Positions 1 through 11,600 of a DNA stretch of 64,000 nucleotides are shown here, piece by piece (within the stretch, counting starts at the first letter, position 1; every line of letters starts with the position of its first letter). The notes below the pieces were generated by a model. That model saw nothing but the letters and a program-made list of their open reading frames with translations. It had not been told where the DNA came from and ran no database searches. This stretch comes from Pelodera strongyloides. Taxonomy: Eukaryota; Nematoda; Chromadorea; Rhabditida; Rhabditidae. Location of the stretch: assembly GCA_036852015.1 (NCBI GenBank), contig JAANDG010000260.1, forward strand, positions 1-64,000, read 5' to 3'. Position numbers and translations under genes: made by a program.

Positions 1-309
1 ACGAAAAGAAGAGAGAGAGAGAGAGAGAGAGAAACAGAGAGAGTTAAACACACAGAAAAAGTAGACGGATTGAAACAGAGAGAAACAGAAAGACAGAGAT
101 ACGAAGGGGGAAGATAGAGAGAGAGTGAAATACAAAGAAAGAAGTACAGAGGGAAATCAGAAAATAGAGAGAGATAGAGATAGAGTGAAAACAGACAGAG
201 AACACATAGAGGGGAAATAGAGAGAGAGAAACATAGCGAGGGAACGCAGAGAGGGAAAAGAAGGAGAGAAACATAGACTGAAACAGAGAGAGAGAAAACA
301 CTGACAGAA

Positions 310-353
<44 letters not shown>

Positions 354-570
354 CAGAGAGAGAGAAACAGAGAGAGCTAAACACACAGAAAAAGTAGACG
401 GATTGAAACAGAGAGAAACAGAAAGAGAGAGAGACGAAGGGGAAGATAGAGAGAGTGAAATACAAAGAAAGAAGTACAGAGGGAAATCAGAAAATAGAGA
501 GAGATAGAGATAGAGTGAAATTAGACAGAGAAACACATAGAGGGGAAAATAGGGAGAGAAACATAGCTAG
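1..570. repeat. Purine-rich (GA)n satellite with a ~330-bp tandem duplication
   Basis: The + strand is almost pure A/G, with long GAGAGA runs near 10-32 and 310-350. A non-simple core (acacacagaaaaagtagacg) appears at about 47 and again at about 380. A second core (gaagtacagagggaaatcag) appears at 141 and 471, so the unit repeats with an offset of 330-333 bp. Translations of this stretch are low-complexity and I treat them as spurious. Confidence 0.9.
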
Positions 571-1868
571 GGTCCGTAAGCCACGCCCACAACTGCCGGC
601 AAAAGATCAAAGAGAAAGTGTGACAGGCGCCGCTACAGTAACCCACTAAGTTAAAAAGCCACTAAAACAAACAAAAATAATGATTCTAAAAGATATATAT
701 GGTAAAACAGGGCGTAAAATTCTATGTAGAGGTGGGAAATTGTGAAAAAATTGAGTTTGAGACTCCATACGGGCCGGCTGAAAAGTAAAAAATGGCGTAA
801 TTTTGTTGAACATTACTGCGCGCTAAAGAATTTTTGGGATTGATCTACTTATGTAGTCTAAACATCATGTGCAAAAATTGAAGGAAATCCGTTACGTACG
901 TCTTGAGATACAAAATAGCCGTTTTTAGCACTGAAAAATGAGTTTTTCGCAAGTAGCTCCTTTAGTTTTGGCTGCGCGCTTAATCTTTTTTCCGAGAACA
1001 TGTAGAATCCTAATACGAATCTAATGCCGAAAAATTAAGGAAATCGCTTACATACGATTTTTGCTACATCACTTTGAAGTTTATCATTTTCTCGATCGGC
1101 CCGCGGTGCATGCTTAAAAAGCATCTCGCGTACCGCCAACCGCTCCGGTACTCCACCCCGCGCAGCAAACCGCCTCTACTTTTCAATTCTGGCCTAAATT
1201 TTTCTTCATTTTTTGTAGTTTTTTCGTGTTTAAAGTGCATTGTTGTGCTTTTATCGTGTTTTACATGATTTATAAGGAAAATGTGTTGTTTATCCCGTTC
1301 AATTACGCTTTATAGAGAAAAAATGCTTTGTTCTATCTGCTGTTTTTCAATTATCTTTAATTATTGCCCATATTTAGCCTTTTGCCGCCTATATTTAACC
1401 CATTTATTTTGCGTATTTAACGCACCAAGTGCTTAACTGTAATTATGCCTAATTTGATTGAATATTACAACACATTTTAGCGCTCTATGTACCTGGGTAT
1501 ATATTCTCGTTACGCCGTTATCTTTGCACAACTGATATTGCATGTTTTGTTTTCTATGGATCATTCTTTAATATTGCAGGTAGTTCGTGCTGATCGTTTT
1601 TAAGCGACTTACCGAAATGCTGAACCCATGACACTTCCGGATTGAGGTATGTTTTATTTTCTGATGTTACCTTAAAACACTGTAAGAGCTCCTTTTTCAA
1701 ACCGTGCTGCACTCTTATTCACTTATAATACAGGCAAATGACTTTGGATAGTTTTTGTCCAGTATCTTTTTTCTCCGATGTCAGATGTCATCGCTGCTAT
1801 CTTTCTTTTGTTGGACATTGTACTGATGTGGTTTATCTCGTTGCTACCTTTTGGGTTTTAGTTTGCGA
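571..1868. other. Intergenic, no gene seen
   Basis: AT-rich sequence with no conserved reading frame. A possible acceptor-like TTGCAG occurs near 1575, but no phase-consistent exons could be chained from it. Nothing else stands out. Confidence 0.5.
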
Positions 1869-2233
1869 ATGGACTATCAACAATCTTCAACGTTTGCGGT
1901 GAGGTTCAAGGATAATCCACCAGCCTGTCGCTATCGAAAATGTGAGTTTATGGGAAATCTTAGAACTGCATTCCTTCGCTCTGTGAATCACCGACGTGAA
2001 TTTGTACTAATGTAGTCTGCTTAGCGATAAAGAAGGAACAGGAAAATAGAGAAACGAGAATGTGTGAGTCCATATCTTATTTTTTCTTATAACGTATCTT
2101 ATAACGTCCTTATTATACTAATTTTAGTTGCGATTTCGTGATACGAAATGTTGAGGGACCGTGTGGACGCAGAAGAGGGACAATCCGGCAGATTAGGAGC
2201 TTCTTGCTGCTTCTGCGAACTCTCTATTTTTAA
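1869..2233 (+). CDS. Tentative 71-aa protein, unrecognised
   Basis: Model with three exons: 1869-1941, 2025-2061 and 2128-2233. The phases 1 and 2 join without a stop, the introns are only 83 and 66 nt, and the other phase choices I tried hit stops. The ATG lies 8 nt after GGGTTTTAG, which would suit a trans-splice acceptor. A canonical AATAAA at 2237-2242 follows the stop directly. The predicted protein is polar and basic in its first two thirds (RYRKSIKKEQENRETR) and ends in a short Leu-rich stretch, RSFLLLLRTLYF. I recognise no domain. It could still be a chance assembly of short open stretches. Confidence 0.35.
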
Positions 2234-2236
2234 TGA

Positions 2237-2242
2237 AATAAA
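2237..2242 (+). terminator. AATAAA poly(A) signal of the 71-aa gene
   Basis: Canonical hexamer 4 nt after the TAA of the tentative 71-aa gene. Its position supports a transcript end here, although a 3' UTR this short is unusual. Confidence 0.35.
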
Positions 2243-4731
2243 TTTTTGTCATTATTTTTGTTTTACTCGGCGATATGCCTCGCATCCTTGCGAATTTTTT
2301 TCAGAAGGTCTGTCAAATATGGAGTTGGTTGATTTGCTCCTACGCATATAAATATAGTGTTTTATATTACTTTTGAAATACATGTGCGTTTGATCTTAAG
2401 AAGTTATGTTCGTTTATGTAATAGCGTGTAATAAGCCTTCAGCGTGTTGAATGTATATTGTATGTGATTTGGATACTTCTTGACCCATGAACGGCGGTAA
2501 CTCTAGAGGCGTTCGTATGAATCTCCAGATTCCATTCTATTTAATTCTGATATCGGATCGTAACTCGGCGGTGGTTTGAGTGACAGTTCATTCATAATCA
2601 GATCAGATGTGTGAAATATTCGAATAGTTACATATCTGGATCGGTGGGAAGGTCGTATTCTAGCCAATTTAAGTTTATTAAATATCCTGCGCTATTAACG
2701 TTCATAAATTGATATGGAGAGTACGTTATGTTTTCTTTTATTCGGTCGTTACGAACATCTGACAACCATATAAACCCATATAAGGTATGGGAATTATATG
2801 AAAAATTGTTAACCTTCGGAAGGGAACGTAAAACTAAACTTTTTCGCTTATAACAATTCATCACTTCTGTTTAAAATCCTATTTCTCTTGTCCCAGGCGA
2901 GCATTTTCACCGTGTTAGGCGCGCAGACAGGGGTCTGTCTGGCACTCTCTGTTCCCTGCGCTGAGAGGCGGCTGTCACACTTTCCCATACATAAGGAAAT
3001 ATCATTCTAATCTACACCGCTCGCTGTAATAGAGAGCTATCAGAATAGTTTTAACGGATTTGGAATCGTCATCTGATTTGCAATCCAACCATATAGAACC
3101 CAAATCGAAAGGTCAACTTCTATAAAACACGTTACGGTCCCTAAACATAGCGAGGGAACGCAGAGAGGGAAAATAGGGAGAGAAACAGAGAGAGGGAAAG
3201 TAGAGAGATAAATATTCCCTCTCTCTGCCTGTTAGAGAAAATGAGAGTGCGGCGGGCGCACCTCTTCTAAGATTGCACCGACAAAAACAAATAACGACAA
3301 TAAAATACCGACAATGACGACAAAAAATAACAATAAGAGTAATAAAACTGGTATAACAAGCGAAAATAATATGTAAAACAATGGAATAGAGGGCATGTAA
3401 ATAACTAGGTGTGATTGTTTCTACTTGCTACTTCATAAAGCTCTATTAAATCAAGCTCGTCAATACGGGTTTTAAAAGAATCAACGGAACTCGAACAGCC
3501 TTAAGCTTCATGAAGTATGCTTAGAAATTTCATGGAACGTTACTATACAAAATAGAGAACTCATAGTTGGGCACGCCCGGAGTGAATGGCGTATTGGGCG
3601 AGTGAGTAAGTAGTGAGTAGTGGCACTGTGAGTACGGCTAGGAGTAAGGGGCGTGGCTGACCCCGGTATGCTGATTTTCTTGTCTGAGGCTGATTTTGTC
3701 TTTTCTGTGTGTGTGTGAGTTGAATCTAAAACTATAGCATTTGGGGGAATTGCAGCAAAAGGAAAGGTATATTACTGGAAGAGAACAAACGTAGAAACAA
3801 TATATTGGCTACGAAGTAGTATCTGCAATGGCAACCGATATTTCTAAGAAATATCTCTTCAAATAAAAAGAGAGAGGAGTGGAGAAAGAAGTAGAGTGAC
3901 AGTTTGTCGATCAGAATCACATGGTTTAAATTATAGTTGAGTAATTCAACTATAACCTAATATGTAAGTGGTTCTTGTCTAGCTAATTTTTGAAGAAAGA
4001 TTTTTTTTACACGATTCTAACTTTGAACATTGGCACTAGTCGCTGCGCAAACAGGACCAAGTTTATTGTAGCCATACAGTAAGTTATGGGGTATACGGTA
4101 TACGTTACTAGAAGGGGAGCCCTAATTACTGATATAAAAGGGCGGTGCTTAATCTTTCTATGTCTGGATTTAATACTATTTTATCTATAGTCGATATAAT
4201 TCTCTTAATTCTACACATTCTATATTATAATGCATATTATTCAAATATTGGGCGCGAAAGACTTGGCGTCTGTTTTTTTTTTTGTGACATGTTCGAGCGG
4301 CATCACCGGAATGTAATTTTCGTCATTTGTCCATTCGTGTAGGGTTTTCCTCTGTACTCTCTTACGGACTATGAGACCCTGTGTTCTATTCAAGTGTACG
4401 GTAGATCTAAAGTCTGGCTTTTTTCGGGTTGTGAGCCTCGTTTCTGAGATTTCGGTAGTATTTCTGTGGTAATCCCGCAGTTTTCTCTCTGGAATTTTGG
4501 GAAAATTTTTCTTACGAGAGCCTCTAAGCTAACGCCACTTTTCGTGGAACCAAAACTTAACATTTGGTGCCCTCCCAAAATCGTCTAGCAGTGGACGGTC
4601 CTCAATGGCGAGTTGCCTGAAATGGCAGGCCAGATTACGGTAGACATCACATTTCGAGTGCACATTTGACATTTCTTTGCAGATGGTTTTATTGCTTGTT
4701 TTAAATTGTTGTTTTCTTATTTTTGTTTGAA
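2243..4731. other. Intergenic, no gene seen
   Basis: No conserved coding frame on either strand. It holds a small purine-rich patch (3143-3210) that matches the satellite at the window start, and an AT-rich stretch around 3260-3420. Open frames here are short and of biased composition. Confidence 0.5.
3143..3210. repeat. Detached copy of the purine satellite
   Basis: The string catagcgagggaacgcagag occurs both here (from about 3146) and at about 232 inside the first satellite block, followed by the same GA-rich tail. This is a dispersed fragment of the same repeat about 2.9 kb away. Confidence 0.8.
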
Positions 4732-4739
4732 TGTTTATG

Positions 4740-5489
4740 GGTACTATTGAACTTAAGGGGACCCAAAAAATTTTATTTTTTATTTTTCGGGAAACTTCGT
4801 AGAAATAGGTAATCGACCCTCCTGATTACGACAAAGTAGGTCGTTCAGGCCCTAGGAGCCCATGAAGCCCGTTGGGGCCTAAGACCTTAAGAAACCAAAT
4901 TTTTAGATTTTGCTGAAACTTCACAGGAATAGGTTATCGGTCATCCTGATTGCGACAAAGTGGCTCATTCGTGCCATAGATGTCCAAAAAGGCCGCTAGG
5001 GCCTATAACCCTGTGATAAAATGCCCAAGGGCCCTAATCTCCAAATGGGACGATCACCTACTGTCTCATGCAAGAATTAATGTGTCACTGCTACAACCAT
5101 AGCTATGTTTTGCAAAGTTAGTCACTCCAATCTCCTTCTCGAAATAAGGATGTTCGCTAACATCGTTCTGTGCAGTTTTGCAAAATTAAGCAGCGGCACC
5201 TTGTTGGGTGAGATGGTCATAGACCCTAGCTAGCGTCCTTTTGGACATCTATGACCCGAGTGAACCACTTTGCCGCAATGAGGATGATCGATAACCTATT
5301 CCTATGAAGTTTCAGCAAAATCTAAAAATTTGGTTTCTTAAGGTCGTAGGGCCCTAATGGGCATTATAGGCTCCTAGGGCCTGAACGACCTACTTTATCG
5401 TAATTAGGAGGGTCGATTACCTATTCCTACGAAGTTTCCCGAAAAAGGTTAAAAAATTTTTTTTGGGGCCCCTTAAGTTCAATAGTACC
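4740..5489. mobile_element. Fold-back DNA transposon (non-autonomous) with 8-bp target-site duplication
   Basis: The two ends are inverted copies: 4740-~5012 is repeated in reverse complement at ~5217-5489, beginning GGTACTATTGAACTTAAGGG. The flanks carry a perfect 8-bp direct repeat, TGTTTATG, at 4732-4739 and 5490-5497. Each arm contains two diverged sub-repeats about 124 bp apart (GAAACTTC..AGG(A/T)..ATAGGT at 4791 and 4915). No transposase frame is present. An 8-bp duplication is typical of the hAT, P and Merlin superfamilies. The terminal GG would suit Merlin, but that assignment is inference. The right end lies 75 bp before the first exon of the lactonase gene. Confidence 0.9.
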
Positions 5490-5564
5490 TGTTTATGTTT
5501 CCTTTTCGGTCTGATTGTAGGATGAGCTGTGTCGTCACTAATGATACAATTTATATGTTTTAGT

Positions 5565-8138
5565 ATGATTAATGAAAACGTTATTGTCGGGGAGAATGCT
5601 GACGACTACAAGGCAAAGGTTAAGGCCTACTTGGAGGAGGTGAGTCGATGGCTATTTCATTTTTTTAGCTCACCGATTACTAATACTTACCTCGGGTTCT
5701 TTTACTTTTCACAATAATAATAATCTTAACTCGGTATAGCCTGCCGCTTTTTGAAACGTATGTTGGGCTGTCGCATTTCCCTATGTTGTGCGCAAATGAA
5801 TATAGTTGATAAACAATCACGTATCGGCGTATCCCGAGTTATTTTCATGAAGAGCGTTGGAATGCAACGTCCGAAGTACTGAAGACCGGCGGCTATGCAG
5901 CTAAATCCTAAATATTGCGCTATTCAGGTAATCAAGAAAGAAATGCTTGGACATGGAACTGTCTCGATCGGTGTTTCCGGAGGTTCGATGCCTCAACTGA
6001 TTGTGCCTATTCTTCTCTCCATTGATGGACTTAACTGGAAAAGAATTCGACTTTTTATGGTACTTTCTTTATTTGCTTCGTTTACGTTTATAACTCTTCT
6101 TTCTTTCTTTCTTTCTTTCTTTATTAGATGAGTATATATGTAAGCATATGTTCATTTTGTTGACTCTTTCTTTTATATTTTGCTTGACTTGTGTCTGGAA
6201 TCCAGATCTGGAATGAATGGAATCTGTAGGTGAATTGCATTCATGATTTAACTTTCAGTGCGACGAACGTTTCGTACCAGTTGACCATCCGGACTCCAAT
6301 GCGGGTGAGATTTTGTGAATCTTTTTTTTTTCAAATGAACCTAGTTTCCGAGATTCAGTCAGATTATCTCGTTGTGAAATCTCACTCGACTACCACATTA
6401 ACTTGGGTTGCCATGTTGTAATGTTCTTCGAGTTTCCCATATCTTAAACTTTTAAAGCATACCTAATTTATTTATGTTTCGCTGTCAGTAATTTTGGTGA
6501 TGTTTAGGTCAATACATAAGGCTTCTACCAAAGGAGATGCGGGAGAACGTGATCGAAGTCGAGTTGTTCGACACACTTCTGAAGACTGCATCGCATTATG
6601 AGGTAGGTATGTAGATACCACCGTGGTGCTATATTCACATTCGTTTGACCATTGTGCTGTAATCCAAACTATTCTCTTAAGCTTTCTCGCATATTCGATT
6701 TTTTTTTACCATTTTTTGTTTTTGTATTCTTTTTTTTTGCATTTTGTTTTAGAAAACTCTAACCAACGTGCTGCAACCGGAGAATATTGGGCTGCGTAAT
6801 CCTCGTTTTGATATTGTCCTTTTGGGAATGGGACCCGACGGACACACTTGCAGCCTGTTTCCGAACTCACGGGTGAGTGAACTGAGTAACTTGACTTGAT
6901 CATTTTTATATTTTCTTAGGATATGTATCTTAGGATCTTAGGATTCTTTCATCGTCTCTTATGGCGTTGCGCTCTTTCTAAGAGTCTAATAAACATTTCT
7001 AAATATGTAAGAGATACAGATACAATGATATATCACGTGTTTGTTTACTATTTATTATTCGGTTTTTCTTTCTGTATGTGATCTATTCTCGCCGGTGGTG
7101 CTGATGCTAAACATAGTGTTCTGATTTGGTTTATGTGGTTACTCGTAAATTTTCAGTTGTGGAAGATGCAGGAATGTGTTGTAATGCCAGTGGATGACTC
7201 ACCCAAGGCTCCTCCAAAGTAAGCATTTTATATTATAATCTGTTTCATCCTATGGTAATCGTATAGTGGTATAGTATTCAGCATCATTGCATGCCTCGTA
7301 GCCACATTATTCTAAATGTTCATTGTTGTCTACGTTATGTAAATTATGCTTATTGGTTTATGGTTAGCTTTGTTACTTGAATTTGAAGTTGGATTTGGTT
7401 TGGTTATTTGTTTCGAAGGCTTTCTTCCTGTTACTGTTACTCTGGTTTTTTTGTATGCTTTTTTCATTGCATATTGTGTATTTCCAATTCCGCTGCGTCT
7501 GCTAGCGTTATTGGGGCAGGGGGTTGTTAAAGTAAACTGGTCCTTTGTGCTTCTAGTTCACGCATTCAACTATGATGTTCGTCATTTCATGCCTTTATTT
7601 CTGTGTTTCAGGCGTGTGACGCTGAGTCTTGGTGCGATCAACTACGCGAAGAACGTTGCGTTTCTCTTGACTGGAGAGGAGAAAGCGGAGACCATCAAGG
7701 TTTGTCTATTCAACATTGGCCGTCATTTCAACTCAACAAGTTTGGGATTAATCTTTTTTACTCATTAGTTTATGACCTGTATGTTTTCCATTTTTTATGA
7801 CCTGTATGTTTTCCATTTTGTTAAGTGTTACTTCCTTCCGAAGTGTTCCAAATAACTAATTTTATCATTTTCACAATCTGCTAGACGCTAGAGCATTATT
7901 CGGGACGTTGTTAAAGTAAACATGCGCTAAGCGTTTGTAGTTTGATTGTGTGATCAAGTTACCGCTCGCTCATATTCTTTGTTGTTGCACTTTGAGTGCT
8001 AACAACCTAATAGCAACTAATAAGGTTTTGTTGCAGAATGTCCTGGAGGGCGATCAGCGCCTCCCAGCTTCGATGGTGAAACCTTTTAATGGAAAAATCA
8101 AGTATATTCTGGATAAAGGGGCTGCATCGAAACTCTAA
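5565..8138 (+). CDS. PGLS: 6-phosphogluconolactonase
   Basis: Hydrolyses 6-phosphogluconolactone to 6-phosphogluconate, the second step of the oxidative pentose-phosphate pathway, in the cytosol. Exons: 5565-5639, 5928-6059, 6259-6304, 6508-6602, 6753-6872, 7157-7218, 7612-7699 and 8037-8138; all phases agree and give 239 aa, close to the ~258 aa of the human enzyme. Family signatures are in order: GVSGGS at residues ~40-45 (phosphate-binding loop), [14 protein letters not shown] at ~70, [14 protein letters not shown] at ~145-158 (catalytic region with the conserved His), and [15 protein letters not shown]. The start was chosen at 5565 because TTTTAG precedes it by one base, a good trans-splice acceptor. 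A second in-frame ATG at 5541 would fall in the outron. Nothing essential is missing. Confidence 0.95.
7771..7818. repeat. Short tandem duplication in a lactonase intron
   Basis: The string tatgacctgtatgttttcca is followed by a second copy about 26 nt downstream. It lies in the last intron (7700-8036), with no visible effect on splice sites. Confidence 0.8.
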
Positions 8139-8686
8139 GGGGTTTCCGCTTCCTCCCGTGTTTTAGTATTCTGTAAATAAGTCGCTGCAATGTAGAAGTG
8201 TTTAGGTTCTGATTGTGAATTCATTCCTGTAATTTATTGAATGTTTTTCCCTCTATTTACAAATTTCTTGGCTCTTCGTGCTTTTGCACTTTTCCATTCT
8301 TGTCTGTGACAAAGGCGAAATGATATGTATTATTTATGTTAGCCATTTCCTTGTCATTGTAAATTTGTACATTATATGACTAATGACTTTAACGGTTGTC
8401 TGTAGTTATAATGGTATTTATAATGGTATTTATCACTTTTGGTTTATTATTCCTATTTTTACTTTGAACACTTTTGATACGCTCGTGTTCCAATTCTATG
8501 TTTTATTGTGATACTTTGTTTAATTCTATTTTCCGAATTTGTTTATGTATCCAAATAGGCGATTTTTTTTAAACTAATAAATTTGCTTTTCAGGGTACCC
8601 CGGCGTCTAATCGCCATATTCAGGAGCTTTATTACGGAGCTTGATTTCAAAAGTTTCTAGGCACGGAGCAATAAGTGGAACACATA
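8139..8686. other. Lactonase 3' UTR and LTV1 5' region
   Basis: AT-rich, no coding frame. TTGCTTTTCAG ends at 8593, just upstream of the LTV1 start codon, and could be a spliced-leader or 5'-UTR acceptor. The ~455 nt between stop and acceptor is longer than typical nematode operon spacing, so an operon with the lactonase is possible but not indicated. Confidence 0.4.
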
Positions 8687-11600
8687 ATGGTGAGCCAATT
8701 TACAATTAATTACATTTAGTGATGTTTGTTTGCCTTCAGTTTTCTCGAAGTTTCATTGTATTCAGTCTCAGTCAACCAGATGAATGTTGGAGTTTCTTTC
8801 TCGTACCCTCGCCGAGTTCCGCATGTTATAAAATTCTAATTTTATAATCCCGGAGGTGGTTAGGCCAAGAGCTCTTGCAATATTCTTATTTCGGAGGTGG
8901 TTCACCGGTGAGCTCACCCCTCACCGGCGGGTATAAGCACATAAGCTCCCACTGAAAGTTGTGGTTACTTTTACTTTACCCTATCACTTATGTTATTGGT
9001 TCCTATATTTGTAGCCTCGTAAGAACGTGATTGGCCGCTTTGCGCTTCTCAATTCGGCACCAAAGGAGGATGACGAAAGGTGGGGGTTTTTGGTTTTTAT
9101 TATGTTTTTTATTTATTGTGTTTTAATTTCCCCCTCTCACCTTTTCCCTCTTGGGTAGCGTTTTGTCTTCTACGTTTTATCTATGTGTAAAAAGTGTTCC
9201 TACTTAAGCAGCGTTTATTAGCTGTTTGTTTTGCCTAGTTGCTAATTAACATAGTCTTCATGACCATGACATATTTCTTACTTACTGCGCCTTTCTTTGG
9301 ACGTTTTCTAGTGATGGCTTGGCATTGCCTTAATTTAGATTTTCGACTCCTCACGTACGTATGGTATTGTGGCCATTTATATTTATATGTGTACTATTTT
9401 TAAAATAATATTTCTGCACTTAGTGTTCTTGTTGCAGATTTGTGCCGACTGTAGATCACTTGAATGAACAACACGAATGTGGAATCTTTTTCGACGATGA
9501 CTACAATTACTTGAAACATTTGCGCAATTCTGGGCGGGTTGGTAGTTGTTTGTCTTGTTTATAATAATAATAATTATTGATTCAATAAGTCGAAGGTACA
9601 CATTGACAAAGTTCTTGTAATAGTGGTTGGGTTGGTTACTCGCGCCATCAAAAGGTACCCTACCCCAAGATAATTATCTGAGTGTTTGGGCGCTTTTTTT
9701 ATTAGGCGCACGCAGTGGTATAATCTGACGTCAAGATATGCTGACGTATAATGTCGGAAGGTTTTCTTATTAGTTCAGAGTTTGGTGATAATGTACTACC
9801 TAATGTAATGTACTGCTTGGTGATGTGATTTATGAATTGATGAACTGATTCTGTATTTGTGTTTGTGGAGCCGTACTTGTGTTTGAAGGCCGCTTTTTGT
9901 TCCTTGAAGAATAGAAATATATACTTCTATAGGCTGAACTGATTCCCCTGGATAAACCGAAGGCACAACCCGCTGCATCCACTACCGATGTCTTTTCACC
10001 GCCTCCGTTGCCGCTCAAGGTTTTATATGGAGGTGGGTCACGTTCTATACTTCTATTAATGTCATCATTTATTTGTAAACTAGAAGTTGTTGCTCTCAGA
10101 TATGTAATTTTATTTTGTTAAAATTGGATAATTGTTCGGCGCATTCGCATAGTACTGGGAATCGGTGTAGGTGCACCCGAGAATGTTGTTCCAAATTTTG
10201 CAACAGAACCGATGTGTCACTTTAGATTGAGGTTTATGTTAGCTTTATGTTAGTTAGACTGTATATTTTATTTTCAGAATTGATGGATAAGAAGGAACAG
10301 AAGAGAATTGAACGACTGGAAAACGTGAGTAGTTTGTGATTATTTTTTATTTTATTAGCACAATATTGGAAGCTAATGCCGCCATAATAGCATTTGTTCT
10401 ATTTCTCGTACTCCGCGTTAGCATCTGATTTTACAGTGTATATCAAACTTTGTCGTCAGCTGTCTTTACGTATTTTTTTTTAATAAAGTGCGCTACGGTA
10501 ATTTTATTATAATTGTAGATAGATAAGAAGTTTCAGAAAGTTCTTATGCTTGATTAAGAAATTATTTACCGTTTATTGAATTGGGTTGTTAACAGAATTG
10601 ATTCCTTTCAGGAAATCGAGGGTGTAATCGAGGAAGTGTCCGCCACTGCCGATCCCGAGTTTGACATACTCGATGACAACTTTATTGATTTGGCTGGTTC
10701 GTTCTATGAATACCCTTTTTGTATTTCTGGTTTTTTTTTCAATCTCAAATTTTATTTCATTCTTTTTCATTTGAGAAAACGTCTTTATGGAGGATTTGTG
10801 TGACAATATCCAAGTGTTTGTAATAGAAAATATTTTACACCAACCTTTATTTAAGGGTAGAACTTTGTTCAAGGCTTAGGACTTACAGGCGAACGCGCTA
10901 AGCGCTTATTGCATTTTGCTTTCTGTATTCTATGGTATATTTAGTGAGTTTTTAGTTGATGAACTTTTTCCAGGTGGCGCTGCTGACCCAGCATTTGACT
11001 TCAGAGACAATGAGCCAATTGAAGATGAGGAGAGTGGAGACGAAGAGGGACAGGTACGAAAAATACATTAGGCTTTTCTTTACACTTATTTTCTTTGCAG
11101 TTTTTTTGTACGGTTTGTCCGTTTGTTGAGTCTGGAACGCCTGTTGGTGTCAAACCGGCGATCACCTCTGATTAGCAACGATTAGTTACTTATGTTTGAA
11201 CTTATATCAAGAAATGATTATGCTAAGAACCCGTTTAGCGATTACGCTTGTTCAGTCTTGTTTATGATTATATGCTACCCCCCCCCCCCCCCCCCACCTC
11301 ATTTCCATCGGTTTTCTATAGATTGACTACACATGCGGAGCCCGATATGAATACTCGGGTAATATGGAGGATATGATGGATGAAGAGGACGAGGAGGAGA
11401 AATTGGAAGCCGGAGGAGGTATGTTATTTATGATATATTAACGTTTATTGACTTACTTTTCAGGTATGCCTCCATTGTACTTGGCATTCAAAAGGGATGC
11501 GTTACGTGGTTAGGGCGCGTTCTAGATGGTTCAACATAGGTATAGGTAGTGTCCCAGGCAGAGTTTTGAGTTTCCTTGCATGAAGTGTTTTCTCAGTATC

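Noticed and set aside
5217..5489. The right arm of the fold-back element as a promoter of the lactonase gene
   Set aside because: No TATA or initiator-like feature distinguishes it from the left arm. Only proximity suggests a regulatory role, so it is reported as a question and not as a feature.
7346..7768. 140-codon + frame running through a lactonase intron into exon 7
   Set aside because: Its second half is the in-frame exon 7 sequence, while the first half is hydrophobic AT-rich intron with a good TTTCAG acceptor at the junction. The open intron is probably chance, though intron retention would stay in frame.
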